Assembly: GCA_032718475.1 (NCBI GenBank)
Contig: JAUCBJ010000779.1
Location: 1 to 59,240, forward strand
DNA: 59,240 bases
From: Nemertoderma westbladi
Taxonomy: Eukaryota > Xenacoelomorpha > Nemertodermatida > Nemertodermatidae
Reading direction: 5' to 3'
In this document: one piece after another, positions 46,010 through 57,931 of the stretch
Layout: every line of letters begins with the position of its first letter
Position numbering within the stretch: the stretch's first letter is position 1
Program-made: the position numbers and the translations under genes
Notes under the pieces: model-generated
The model's input: the letters and a program-made list of their open reading frames with translations, nothing else
Database searches by the model: none
Told to the model about the DNA's origin: nothing

Positions 46010-48967
46010 ATGGCTGATCTCATGTCCTTCTTAGATGGTGAGGTAAAACTACAACTCATCAAGCAGTCCAGAGAGAAAACATCGGAAAATAAGGTAAGTG
46101 AGAAACCCGCTTCTAGGAGAAGAATAACACCGGTGTGTTACACTGACGACGGCGAAAGCCAAGTTTCTCAAGAAGAGGACAGCGGGAAAGATACTGAGCG
46201 ATCTTACTACGTTGACAAAACCTCAAAAGATGTAAGTAAATACAAGGCTCGAAACAACGATAGGAGAGAACAGGTTGCCAAGACCCCCCCTCAGTCTCCT
46301 AACAGAATGCACCGAAGAAAACCCGAAGAAAAAACGAGAGTGCATCAAGTTACCCAAGGTAAGGTGAGTAACATAAAACCTAACTGTGCGCTGTGCGACG
46401 GGACCCACCGTTTGAGTGCGTGTGCTGAATTTCTAAAGAAATCCCTTGTAGACAGACGTGCAGTTGTGTGGGACAAGCGGTTATGCTATAATTGCCTCAG
46501 ACCAGGACACCAACGGCGAACCTGTTACTCCGACATAAAGTGTGCAAAGTGTGGCGCGAAACATCACATCTTGTTACACAGTGAGTTCGAACGAGACAAA
46601 CAGAGTCAGGTAAGTGAGCCCGAACTACATGTCCAATTCAGTGATGTAAACGGCACTGATCAGGAGTCTGAGATGGAAGGATTCTATACTGACGAATTCT
46701 CCGACGCCAACGAATCCTGTTATCTAATCAATACCGCAGTGTATCGAGCACTTACTTATGAAAAGGACACCAACAATGAGTTTCCCCCAACTACTTTTGC
46801 CAAACAACCATCTTGGAAAGCTCCAACTTCCAACGTAGGAATCAGAGAATTTCCTGTAGTGCAGGTAAGAGTTCACGGTCTTAACAAAAGTTACATAGTG
46901 AACGCCCTCCTTGACTCCGGCAGCACAGGAACATTCATCTATCAAGAATTAGCCGAAGATATCTTTGCTGGACAACCCAAATTCCGGACTAAATTGAATA
47001 TGTCAGGAATTATGCAGGTTTGGAAATCTACCTTAACGGCAGATTACTATGTAGGTGTGTTGTCCACCCCCCAGGATAAGTTAGGAACACAAGGTATAAG
47101 GTCGGTAAAAATGGTGGCTATAAAGAACTTCGCTACTACTCAAGCAGACCTTTATAATTGGGACGAGGATGAGAGCATCCAACATCTTGAGATACCTCGA
47201 TTCCAGACAGATTATCCTGGAGTGCAAATCCTCATCGGCCAGAATGCACATGAGGCGCTCGAAACATTGGAGAAACGGCCTGCTCAACCACAGCCACTGC
47301 AAACCTATGCAGTAAGAACTAGAGTAGGTTGGTACTTTACTGGCCCTTCCCGCAGGACTCTCGAAGAGAGAATGCCACAAGAACACACATACCAAGTACA
47401 CGATTGGGAAGTGGAGAGCAGTGAGGTGGACGAACTAACTGAGGGAACACCATACTCCTCAGATAATGACGACATCTACCAACTCTTCGATGAAGAGAAC
47501 ACAATCGACCTACTTACAGAAAACCAAACTTGGAAAAGTCAGGTGAACCTAGGTCAACTGATTCACCCATCGGTACCCATCGCTTACAATGACGAACTAA
47601 ACGATGAGATAGAGCGCTACAACGCTAGAACTCGGGACGAACTAGCTGTACGATTCTTTACTCAGGAACTGGTAGAGCCCAATTCATATGATAAGGCTCT
47701 ATCGATAGAAGAAGAAAGAGCCAAGCAAATCCAGGAAACAACTACACGTTTTTTAAAAGACCAAGGTAGGTATGAAATCGGCCTACCATTTCGAAAACGA
47801 GAACCTAGATTTATAAATAACAGACCTTTGGCAGAGAAAAGAATCGCTCAATTACATCGACGACTTACAGCTAATGCTTCAGCGAAAGAAATGTACCAAA
47901 CTCAGCTGAGGAAATTTATAACAAAGGGATACGCGGAGCGAGTACCGGAAGGAACACCAGTGACTGAGAGAACGTATTATTTAACACATCATTACGTTCC
48001 CAAACCCGGTAAACCCCATGAAGTAAGAGTCGTATTTGATGGCTCCGCTCTATATATGGGCCAATCCCTTAATTCCGAGTTGTTACCAGGACCCAACTTA
48101 CTCCAATCTTTGTTGGGAATACTATTAAGATTAAGACAATATTCCATCACGTTCGCCTCTGATATCGAAGGAATGTTCTTACAAGTCAAGGCGCTGGATA
48201 GAGATAGAGATAGCCTGAGATTTCTGTGGTGGCCTGAAGGAGACCTCAACCAGAAACCGGTAGAGTACTGGATGACCATCCAGGCTTTTGGGATCATATC
48301 AAGCCCTTCCAACGCCTGCTCCGTGGTGCGAACCACTGCGAATGACAACCGAGACTCCTTCTCCAAAGAAGTGACAGACAACATAAAACGCAATATATAC
48401 ATGGACGACAATTTAAGGTCCCTTCCATCAGTAGAAGAAGCCATAGCTGTCGCGAAAGGAACGGTAGAGTGTTTGAAAAGAGGTGGATTTCGACTGACGA
48501 AATTCACTAGCAACTCCCGTGAGTTTCTGGAAGCCATACCGGTAGAAGATCGCGGAGCGAAAGACCTAGACTTGATAAAGGACGATCTTCCTGAAACCAA
48601 GACGCTAGGCTTGAAGTGGGACACTGAAAGAGACATCCTGTTTTTTCAGTTGAAACAGCGAGATAATCCAGTTCGGACCAAACGGATTTGTTTAAGTATC
48701 CTGAGTACTTATTTCGACCCATTGGGATTTATTAGCCCAGTTATATTGATTGCTCGGAGTTTAGTACAACAGATGTGGCTTGAAAACCACTCATGGGACG
48801 ATCCGCTTAAGGGAGAATTGTTGAAGAAATGGATGAAATGGGAAGATTCTCTACCTGCCATCGAGAACTTTATAATATTTTGCATATTTGTGCATATTTT
48901 GGCCATGTTCTTCCTACGTATTCCTATCAACTCCATGTGTTTGGAGACGCCAGCGACATGGGAATAG
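46010..48967 (+). pseudogene. A1 gag knuckles, protease and reverse transcriptase
   Basis: In frame with gag past the TGA at 45995. Residues 120-190 hold Cys/His knuckles (CALCDG, then CYNCLRPGHQRRTC, then CAKCGAKHH). Protease follows with NALLDSGSTGTFI near 46911. The DUF1758-like linker leads to RT: GRYEIGLPFRKRE, VRVVFDGS, FASDIEGMFLQVKAL, and the catalytic IYMDDN at about 48393-48410; then YFDPLGFISPV. The frame runs off at about 48880, where an ATATTTTGCATATTTGTGC near-duplication has shifted it; the last 35 residues are not native. Confidence 0.92.
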
Positions 48968-49701
48968 GTATAGTAGCATATCTGCGAGTCGAAACTCCGG
49001 ATGGAATCAAGGTCGCCTTGGTTACCTCTAAGGCATTGATTAACAACAAGTTAAAGGTTCCTCGAGCGGAGTTAAAGGCGGCTTTATACGCTACAGCCAT
49101 CGGCCGGAACGTAATGGAACAAATCGACTATACACTGGAGAAAACGGTTTATTGGACCGACGCTTTACTCGTGTTGGAGTATCTCACCAATGAAGTCTGT
49201 CAGTTTAGCGTTTTTGTTACTAACCGAGTAGCTATTATTCTTAGTCGCACAAAGATAGATCAATGGAGACATTGCCCTGGTACGATTAATCCAGCCGATA
49301 TCGCCTCCAGGGGAGCAACTCCACAGGAACTGATAGATACTCCAGATTGGTTGGGTGGACCCGACTTCCTGAGCAAGGAAGAGGATGAATGGCCTCCTCA
49401 CCTTACTACGGCAGAGATTAGACAAGCCAAGGGAGCGGAGACAGTCAAACCTAAAACCCGGGCGAGTAAATCGAAGTTATTTAAACCGACTATCGATCTA
49501 TCTGTATTACATACTTCCGGGAATGATGCTTCGGATCCACAATCCCTCAACACAAATAAGTCTGTTGTGGAAATTAGAGATAAAGATTGGAAATCTGGAA
49601 TACCAGACGTCTCGCAAGGAATCTCACCCATGCTGCAGAGAGCAATGCATCATTACAGTTCCTGGAATCGGCTCTGTAAAGCCGTCACATATTTAAGATG
49701 A
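48880..49701 (+). pseudogene. A1 RNase H and connection
   Basis: Continues from RT after the shift. RNase H motifs are LHVFGDASDMGIG, PRAELKAAL and TVYWTDALLVLEYL, with the BEL block GTINPADIASRG. The frame then reaches TGA at 49699-49701 and stays open beyond it into the integrase N-terminus, so the stop is a point mutation or recoded codon. RNase H would remove the RNA strand after first-strand synthesis. Confidence 0.9.
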
Positions 49702-51277
49702 TGTTTTCATCATCACTACTCCAGGACGAAGACCACTAGTGATCACGCTCCATTGACATCTGCACAAGTTCATGTTATTAAGAATTTACCCAAATATAAG
49801 ATATCTGATCGTTTTCTAAAAGAGAAAATTAGTCACCAGGAGTATGAAGAAACAAATAAACAGATACTGAGACTCCTGCAATGCTATGAGGATTCCGAAA
49901 AGTACTTCCTGTTGTTGAGAAATCCACAGATGCGCTTAAGGGATCGATTCTCGAGCACAATGATAGATGGGTTAATACGTGTTGGAGGAAGACTCACCAA
50001 CGCGCCCTTATCCTTTGACACCAAATTCCCCATACTTATTAGAAATCTTGAAGTACAAATCAAGATGATTGTAGACGTTCACGGTAAACTTTATCATGCA
50101 GGTAGAGAACGAATTCTTAGCGAAATTCGAACTCGCTATTATTTTGATAAACCCCGTAGAGCTCTGAACCAAGTTCTTAGGAACTGCATACCCTGTAGGA
50201 AAGCATTCAGTAGGCCTTTAACACAGCGAGAGGCAGAATTACCTAGGGAACGAGTAAGCTTCTATGAACCACCTTTTACTAATACTGGTGTAGATTTATT
50301 TGGCCCTATTGAAGTATATCGTGCAAGGACTATAGTCAAGAGATGGTGTGTCATCTTCGTGTGCATGACTTGTAGAGCCATCCATCTCGATATGGTGAAC
50401 GATCTATCTACTAACAGCTTCGTCTTAAGTTTACGACGACAGATCGAGTAATACCATGAGATTGGATAAAGGAACGAACTTCATAGGTGCCAACAACGAG
50501 ATACAGGCTTACGTGAAGGACTGGAACCAAAGACAGGTGGATGACCAGCTAAGGATAACAGCGTCTAGCTGGACCTTCAACGCTGCCGACGCCCCTTGGT
50601 GGGGAGGAAGTTGGGAGAGATTAATTCGAAGTGTCAAAACCGCATTTCACTTTATAGTGCCATGCCGCGCGTATCTCACCGACGAACTTTTGCGGACGTT
50701 AATGGAGGAAATTGCTGCCTATCTCAACGAGAGACCGCTTATGCCAGTCTCATCGAGTCCCGATTCCCTGGAAGCGCTAACACCCGCGCACTTCCTACTG
50801 AAGAAACCCGTAGCCATGCTCCCACGATCGGAGATTGCCGACGGAGACGAATACTGCCGTCGAACTTGGCAACTTATGCAGTTGCTATCCCGTCGTTTCG
50901 CTGACCATTTCAAGAAACATTATCTGCCCACGCTACAACTTCGAACTAAGTGGTTTGCGCAGCAAGAAAACGTCAGCGCCGGAGATATGGTGCTTATTGT
51001 AGATCCAGACCTCCCACGTAAACGGTGGCAGACAGGTCGTATCATCGAGACACACATCTCAGATGATGGTTTAGTACGCTCGGTAGAACTCATCGTCATG
51101 CGGCGTAACTTCAAGAAGCCAGGCATCATCTTTGAGACGCAACAACTCAATCGCCCAGTTGGTCGTTTATGTTTACTGGAAAGAGACAGAGAACTCTCTG
51201 GAAACTATGGAAGGCAAGACACTCTTCCCACTACCACCTCCCTAATTCCTCAAACATCTAGGGACTCCCTAACGTGA
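49702..51277 (+). pseudogene. A1 integrase
   Basis: N-terminal zinc region (KLYHAGRERIL to CIPCRKAF), catalytic Asp in TGVDLFGPIEV, second Asp in RLDKGTNFIGANNE, and catalytic Glu in WWGGSWERLIRSVK. The second Asp sits in LDKGTNF rather than SDNGTNF. A stop and +1 shift at 50449-50456 separate the two Asp residues. The C-terminal domain has GDMVLIVDPDLPRKRWQTGRI. Ends at 51277, 1.6 kb before ORF3. Confidence 0.92.
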
Positions 51278-52903
51278 TACGTCTGGAGTGGGTGTATGAC
51301 TATATTATTTTATCTATTTTGTTATATTTTATATGCGAACTTTATTATGTACTTTATTATAATCGTTTTTATTCAATTTTATTTAGTAGAATGTTATTTT
51401 AGTGATTATTTAGTAGATTAGTGCAATATATTAGTGTTTATTACGTACATAATTACTTATAATATATATTTAGTGCGACGGCGAGAAATAATTTTTTATC
51501 TTTCCTTACTGTCCGTATCATATTATAAATACGTGACTACAGTAAGATGAAATGTCCGTACTTATTAAAGTACAATAAAGCCACTACTATATTCAAGTAT
51601 TATTGGTAGGCAGAGTATTAGGAATGCAAAGTTCAGATCCTCGTGTCTCGGCTAAACCAAGCTCTGGGTAGACCTTGGAAACGACTTGCCTCTTCACACT
51701 GACATTGCTTCGTGCGATATTGCTCTTCTACCTTATATTAAATAATACATATAGTAGCGTGATGTCCCTCTAACAGTAGCGTAAAACGCAAATAAATCTG
51801 TTAAACCTTTTGACCATCTGTAATTCTAGTCGATTAAGATATCGTGGCACCCACCGATATACTTGAAAGACAAATTCTAGAATCAATGGTTAACATCCCC
51901 AGACAAGTTCTGGAATAAATCGGTGCCCATCTTAAATATTAATTTAATATTTATTAAAATCTGTAAAATTCAGATCCGTTAACAATTCTAGTCGATTAAG
52001 ATATCGTAGCACTTCCCGATACTCTTAAAAGACAAATTTCATAGAATTAAGGATCCTATGTCCCCAGACCTGCTCTGGAATCAAATTGTGTCAATTTTAA
52101 CATCAAATAATAAAATTCACGGGAATAAATTTAAATTCATATTTTTAAATGAATTTCATAAATTGTCATTTTGTACAATTTATAACATTCCCAAAATTCC
52201 ATTAATTAATAGATCATGGGAGCGGAGATTCATCCTGTTGAGTGTATTAGAGTGCGAGAATCTCCAACATATAGTCAATAGCCGATAAAATTAACAAAAT
52301 CATGCATAAAGAGGATATTGACAATTAAAGAATTATTATTAAATAGCATCCCAGATCTGTATGCATGAGAATTACCCTAATTCTACCGCTAGCATTCCAT
52401 AATGTCACCATAGCAACACCCACGCTAGAATTAGAAGCAAGTTAAGAGAACAATAGAAAGCTTGTCACATTGCATAGCATAGAGAATACATAGCACACTG
52501 TTAGTATCCAAGGATACACAGTAATGACGTGACATTCTGGAAGGCACTGACTAACGGACAAATGGCCTGTATGTGTACAATTGGTGACAGTTGTGTGGAA
52601 TTTGTGCGTTTGTAGGTGAATGTTACTGCTAAGGTGTGTTTACAGTAGCTAGTCGCAATTGTGAAAGTAGCCCAACTCTCCTATAGAAAGAACCTAAAGT
52701 GGATTCAAGCCTTTGGGACGGACAGTGGAGTGACTTGTGCCGGTTATCGTTGTCGTGATGTTGCTACATGTTGGCGTAAACACCGCGACGACGGTACATC
52801 GGCGCTGAGAATCCCACTGTCCGGGGGCGAAGAGAAGTAGGCAGCGACGTCCGCTCGCCTAAACATTAACTCATTTCGATATTAATAAACTCAGATAGCA
52901 GGT
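51278..52903 (+). other. A1 integrase-ORF3 spacer with an internal duplication
   Basis: AT-rich and noncoding. A block of about 130 bases with TAATTCTAGTCGATTAAGAT, ATATCGT and CCCCAGAC occurs near 51831 and again near 51991. CAG at 52899-52901, three bases before the ORF3 ATG, could be a splice acceptor, preceded by AT-rich sequence with ATTAAC. No clear polypyrimidine tract. Confidence 0.6.
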
Positions 52904-54352
52904 ATGACGGAGTTGATAGAAGATGATCTTGGTATCAGGGAGCGATATACTCTACCTTTGCCAGCATTTGTGGATAGCTTGATACGCGGTGAAACCGATC
53001 CAACCGTTACGGAGGACGATGGTCGTTATATCGAACCGCCGATGTCCCAAGAGCAACTTACGCGTGAATTGGACTAGCGAAAATTCACCTCTCGCTATAC
53101 GCATCGTAATAGTACGTATATGGACTTCCTAACTACCGGCCATCCTATCGATTTACATGATACGGACGATGTAGACACCGAAAGGGAAATGGTTCTATTT
53201 AAATATCATACCCAGCGGCGTCGTAACGATAAACCGAGAATAGATCATGAAAATTCTATTCGTAACAGACTGGGAAGACGAACCAATATGCCTAGAATCT
53301 GAGGAGATTCAGCCTATCGCGCCCGGAACAGCGACAATGATTACATCCTAGAATAGTATCAAGGTCCACAATGTCTCACTGCGTACGATTATCGCCATGC
53401 CAACTATGTTTCTCGGCAACGTTATCGGTTATGCGCATCGAGAGACCACGATACGCCCATGGACACCAACGTCCGCTGTTCCTATTTCCAAGAACAACCG
53501 ACTATGGAAATTTATTGCGCATATTGCAGACTCAATAACTTGCATATCTTTGCGGTTTGCCCTCAATTTATGACTCAATGTCACCATTGTCAACTAAAGG
53601 GACATGCTAGTTTCGACTGCCCTTTTAATCACGATTTGGAAAGCGTAGATGAAATGATCACACTGCGTTACATCAGAGCTTGGGAAGCGAACGCTGATTT
53701 ACATTGTGATTCGCGCCATCGCTATTATCCCGGACGCGCTTACGAAGGAGTTTATGCGTTCCATCCTTATCTATTCGCTTCTGTTGAACAGAAATCACGC
53801 ATATCGAGTTACGAGCTACTGAAGCGCGTCGGAGAATGTATTTCAACTAAATTCGTACGCAAATTTCTCAGGAGTGTTAATCCTAGCGACCTTCATTCCT
53901 ATAACTTAATCAATTATATCCGTCAGGATCCGGACTATGGAGACTTGTTTGTTAACTCACACCCCGAGTTGCAGGAAGTACATCGAAGGCCTTACGAATA
54001 CCGAGCCCGCGAACGCGAGTTGGAAAGGACCATTAAACCCCGGAAGTTTCTAACTGCCTATGGTCCACCCACGGCCCTCGTTCAGACCACTCGTAAAGGA
54101 CCCGTAAGAGCGGCTGTCTTGAAACGAGCTCTCAAAGCCGTTAGACCCCTCTCACCTGACGTTGATGTCAATCAACCCGGTACTTCGACTGGCGGATACA
54201 CCGACCATAATCCTACACCCTCTGATGCAATCATATTGCACCCTTCACCCATGAGTTATAGCCCTCCTTGTAAAGTGGCTCGCCCCAAAGAGAAAAGGAC
54301 TCTTGCTAGCTTTAAAAAACTGCGTAAACGCCGTCCGCGCAAGAAAGACTAA
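52904..54352 (+). pseudogene. A1 ORF3, zinc-knuckle third gene, three in-frame stops
   Basis: One frame of 483 codons from ATG 52904 to the stop ending at 54352, interrupted only by TAG 53075, TGA 53300 and TAG 53354, with no frame change. From codon 186 (53459) it is open. The knuckle block has C-x2-C-x5-H-x4-C then x6 and C-x2-C-x4-H-x4-C (53510-53630). Upstream, VDTEREMVLFKY resembles VDRDANVQKFAY of B2 ORF3. A middle helical region and a Lys/Arg-rich C-terminus (KKLRKRRPRKKD) follow. No signal peptide or membrane segment, so it is not an env. Starts after a possible splice acceptor. Confidence 0.75.
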
Positions 54353-54430
54353 CTGTTTAGAGTATTTACGTATATTAGAAACTGTGATTTTGTATATTTT
54401 ATAGACTCAAATCCCATTTTCTGGGAGCGG

Positions 54431-55693
54431 TGTAAAAGCTTCTGTGGGATATAACTGGCCCCTTTGCTTCGCAATCCAGTTTCCCCCCAGGCGCTGGAAT
54501 ACTCTAAAAGGGTTCTCTAACTGTATATATATTCCCCTCGCCCTCAAGGTACCGTTACAGGTGTTTTAACGGACATAAAAGTCATTCTGCTATATACGTG
54601 TTTTAGCGGACATGGTAAGACAAAAAACCTGCAATGCGACAAATACCTTTCATAGCTTAGCCGTGATGATTCATATTACGACATCTAACAGCTGGTTGCT
54701 GACATGGAAACAGCCATTGAACGCATGGTTCTTTGTTTGGCTTGAACCAATCAGAGCGATTTTTCCTGTCGACGTGTAGCTTTTCGGTCGATCATAAGGA
54801 GTGTGTTCAGTCTTACAGTTTTTTCTTGATACTTTGTGGTTATTGCTGTCTAGGCCAGGAACAACGGCTCTAGAGTCAATTCATTTCATACTTTTAGAAG
54901 AAACATTAGTAGGCTAAAATTATAGAGCGTATGACTGTTATCAGTTCTTAACAACTCATATCACATATCGGTCCATATCAGTTCATATCATAACTTAACA
55001 TACCGTCTTAATGCTGTTTACTGTTGTGTTTTGGTTGAATATTATTTGGAGAACATATATAAAGAACCCAAATTTCCCAATTTTCTTGATACACTACAGG
55101 TTAGAGAGACGGGTTATATATAGCGATTGCGACTTATATTGTTGTGGTTTGTAGTGAATTTAATGCTATTTGATAAGCACTACATTGGTCCGTTGCTATT
55201 CCCTTTATATATGATAAAATTCATTGACGGTCGGCAAATTAGTGAGCAGTATTGTGTGTTACCGGTAGTGTGCATGATTGTGACTGATAACTAAGCATTT
55301 CCTAAAGAATGCGCCTCATACGTGAATCTTAAGCCTTACCGACTTACCGTTGTGATTAGTGTAAGTCATATCTCGGTTTACTTAGATAGAGCGCCACGTC
55401 CTAAAGGAACTGTTAATATTTCCCGAAAGTAAATAATATTAGTCAGAAATTAATTATTAATGATCAATCGAATAATACAATACAGTAAGCTTCACTGCAA
55501 TAATAATTTAAGCCCTCAGAATCCAGTCTCCCGGGATTATCCAGCGGGTGAATGGACGCGCACTAGGCTGGCTTCTGCTAATGTTGTGTTTATTGGTATT
55601 AAATATTTGTCATCTTCTAAAGTATATTTATAAACCAAAAGACATATAAATTTTGGCAGGTTAAACTGCTAAAGGTCTTCAAAAGCGCGTACA
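54431..55693 (+). repeat. A1 3' LTR
   Basis: Same length as the 5' LTR; differences at about 54559, 54590 and 54862 (T/A, T/C, T/C against the 5' copy). A short purine stretch GGGAGCGG precedes it (54423-54430), a possible polypurine tract. Confidence 0.95.
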
Positions 55694-55799
55694 GTAGGAA
55701 AGGAGTCTATAAACGTCGGCAGTAGTAATAGTATGCCACCCTCGGCGACAGTTGGACCCACTTCACACCTTGGGTGTTAAGTAGATCATTAATTAATTA
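55694..55799. other. Sequence resuming after A1 (family-C leader side)
   Basis: Begins with the target duplication GTAGG, then AAAGGAGTCTATAAACGTCG, which also lies left of A1 (39581-39606). No gene. Confidence 0.7.
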
Positions 55800-55846
55800 A
55801 CCAATTAATTAATTGGTCGATTAAACAATTAATTAATTGTTTAATC
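55800..55846. repeat. Two adjacent perfect AT-rich palindromes
   Basis: ACCAATTAATTAATTGGT (55800-55817, 18 bp) directly followed by a 28 bp perfect palindrome at 55819-55846 centred on AATTAATTAATT with GATTAAAC arms. Both could extrude cruciforms. Confidence 0.85.
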
Positions 55847-56734
55847 AATCGACTCGTATCAAATAATGTTGCCAAAGGCAATTTAATTTGATACAAATCA
55901 ATCAGATAGGGACGCGGGATGAATAAATTGTACTATAACAAACGAAATATACAATACAATAGACACTGTCAATACAATATACAGTACATTTGTATTATTT
56001 TTGCCATACAGTAGGTAAAGATAGAATTAAATATAAAGATGCAATCGAGGCCCAAAACATAAATATACCCTCACTCGAAAATAAAATGGCCCCAGTTTAG
56101 CCCCGAGTCATCCCTCAATAATCTATGGCTGCTCGGGCTCTTATTAACCGTATAGCATGACTAACCCCGTTATCATGTAAACCATTGTCAATTCACCTGA
56201 GAAAATTATAATAAACATCTGATGAAATATAGTCGACTATTTTCATATTTTTAATATAGCAACATTGAAATATATATTTATAACATAACACATATACATA
56301 TAGCAGAGTAACATTTAAGATACTGGTTGCTTTGGTAAGTAATCATTCTCATTAGTTAGTGATTATAGTTTGGAAAGTGCTTCCTGCGTGCAATCTGTAT
56401 CATCAATAGAAAACGCATTCTTCATAGTCATCAACACAGGCGCCAAGGCAGATGGTGGTGGCTTCCTTTACCTGTTTGTCTAGTGCTTCCTAACCTGTAT
56501 AATTCAACAAAGTTTAAAGTTTTTACTGTGTGTCTTTTTCATAGCCTATGTTAAATCAAATTACATTCATGTAACTATTGTAACATTTATATTATAAAAT
56601 GGATATGGTGAGGGATTGAACTTATTGTTACTTGATTTATTTACCTTATCAATTAATCCCATGCTTCTTCTCTCCACTCTTTTTCTATACCCCACGCATT
56701 ATTCTTCTTTCACAACTCCATTCTAACCTCCCTC
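55847..56734. other. AT-rich upstream region of the C2H2 gene
   Basis: No ORF or element recognised. It holds the presumed promoter region of the gene at 56882. Confidence 0.5.
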
Positions 56735-56740
56735 TATAAA
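56735..56740 (+). promoter_or_regulatory. TATA box
   Basis: CTATAAAAGC with G/C-rich bases after it, 147 bases before the ATG. A start near 56765 (CATTCATTC) fits the usual spacing. Confidence 0.6.
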
Positions 56741-56881
56741 AGCCCCCAGTCACCGCATTCCCATTCATTCTCTAATTTTTATTTTTAAAAGTTTTATTTA
56801 TTTTCATAAAAGTTTTATTTATTTAAAATTATGTAAAATCATTTATCGAAAACTCATAATATCAATTGACATTGCTATATA

Positions 56882-57931
56882 ATGCCTAGTTATGAAAAAT
56901 GTTTGGTTTGTAATAAAGAAATGAGACAAGACAATCTATCTCGTCACATGGAAAGACATAGAAAGGATAAACTAATGGATCCATTACCAAAGAAATTTAA
57001 AAAATCCGAAGATATTTTTAGTGAAGATGAAAAGAAAAAGAGAGTTGAGCGTGATATATTAAAGATAAAACAGACAACAGAAAATAAATTTCATAAAGTT
57101 ATGAATATTTTGAAAAGGATACAAAAACAGTTACCCCTAGAAAATGATGAAAATTTGAGTGAGGAAAGTGAAGAAGAAGAGGACGATGAGATGGAGAATG
57201 AAAATAGTGAGGGTCAAGATGAAGTTGAAGAGAGTGAAGTTGGGAACGAAGTGAGTGAAGGTCAGGAAGATGACGAAGAAAGTGAAGGTCAGGAAGAGGG
57301 TGAAGATAGCGAAGGTCAGGAAGAGAATGAAGAAAGTGAAGAACAGGAAGAGGATGAAGAAAGTGAAGAACAGGAAGAGGATGAAGAAAGTGAAGAACAG
57401 GAAGAGGATGAAGAAAGTGAAGAACAGGAAGAGGATGAAGAAAGCGAAGGTCAGAAAGAGGATGAAGAAAGTGAAGGTCATGAAGAGGACGAAGAAAGTG
57501 AAGAACAGGAAGACGACGAAGAAAGTGAAGGTCAGGAAAGTGAAGAAGATGATGAAAATGATAATAATAAGGAAATATTGAGACAATTACTTGGAAATAA
57601 GAATAAATTGCGGAAAATTATTAAACATTTAGAAGAGAATGGTGAAAATAAAGAAGAGATATTGAGACAAATATTAGGAAACAAAAATCAAATGCGGAAA
57701 TTTATTAAACAAATGGAAGAAAATGAGGAAAATAGAGAAGAGATATTAAGACAGGTTCTGGGAAATAAAAGTAAATTACTGAAAATTAATGAACAATTGA
57801 ATAAAATTAAGAAACTGTTGGTTAATGAGGAAGATGAAATTAAAGAAAATCAACCAGCTTTTACTTATTTTCGAAGACCTATGACAACAAACTCTCGTAC
57901 AGTATTTGCCCGCGCAGGAGGACACTATTGA
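56882..57931 (+). CDS. Intronless C2H2 zinc-finger protein with acidic repeats
   Basis: 349 residues, open from the first ATG. Residues 7-26 form one C2H2 finger (C-x2-C-x11-H-x3-H; CLVCNKEMRQDNLSRHMERH). A basic linker follows, then about residues 86-228 are almost all Glu, Asp, Ser, Gln and Gly in 9-residue units such as EESEEQEED, encoded by a 27 bp tandem repeat that is nearly perfect at 57337-57450. Residues 229-319 are three helical repeats around EEILRQxLGNK. The C-terminus is FTYFRRPMTT to ARAGGHY. A TATA box lies upstream; no intron is needed. I do not recognise the family. Lack of introns and the finger type recall ORFs of mobile elements or DNA viruses, but nothing proves that. Confidence 0.75.
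   Translation: MPSYEKCLVCNKEMRQDNLSRHMERHRKDKLMDPLPKKFKKSEDIFSEDEKKKRVERDILKIKQTTENKFHKVMNILKRIQKQLPLENDENLSEESEEEEDDEMENENSEGQDEVEESEVGNEVSEGQEDDEESEGQEEGEDSEGQEENEESEEQEEDEESEEQEEDEESEEQEEDEESEEQEEDEESEGQKEDEESEGHEEDEESEEQEDDEESEGQESEEDDENDNNKEILRQLLGNKNKLRKIIKHLEENGENKEEILRQILGNKNQMRKFIKQMEENEENREEILRQVLGNKSKLLKINEQLNKIKKLLVNEEDEIKENQPAFTYFRRPMTTNSRTVFARAGGHY

Larger units (their letters stand above)
39623..55693 (+). mobile_element. Complete family-A BEL/Pao retrotransposon (A1), 16,071 bp
   Basis: Two LTRs of 1263 bp (39623-40885, 54431-55693) start TG and end CA and differ at three positions by eye. A 5 bp duplication GTAGG flanks them (39618-39622, 55694-55698). Order: LTR, 2.2 kb leader, gag, protease-RT-RNase H-integrase, 1.6 kb spacer, ORF3, LTR. 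It is long for BEL/Pao. Every gene carries stops or shifts despite the young LTR pair. Confidence 0.93.

Noticed and set aside
52904-54352. ORF3 as an envelope glycoprotein
   Set aside because: Position fits env, but there is no signal peptide, membrane helix or cleavage site; it is basic and has zinc knuckles.
57137-57586. 149-codon Phe/Leu-rich ORF on the minus strand
   Set aside because: Antisense of the acidic repeat in the C2H2 gene; composition follows from the GAAGAA-type repeat.
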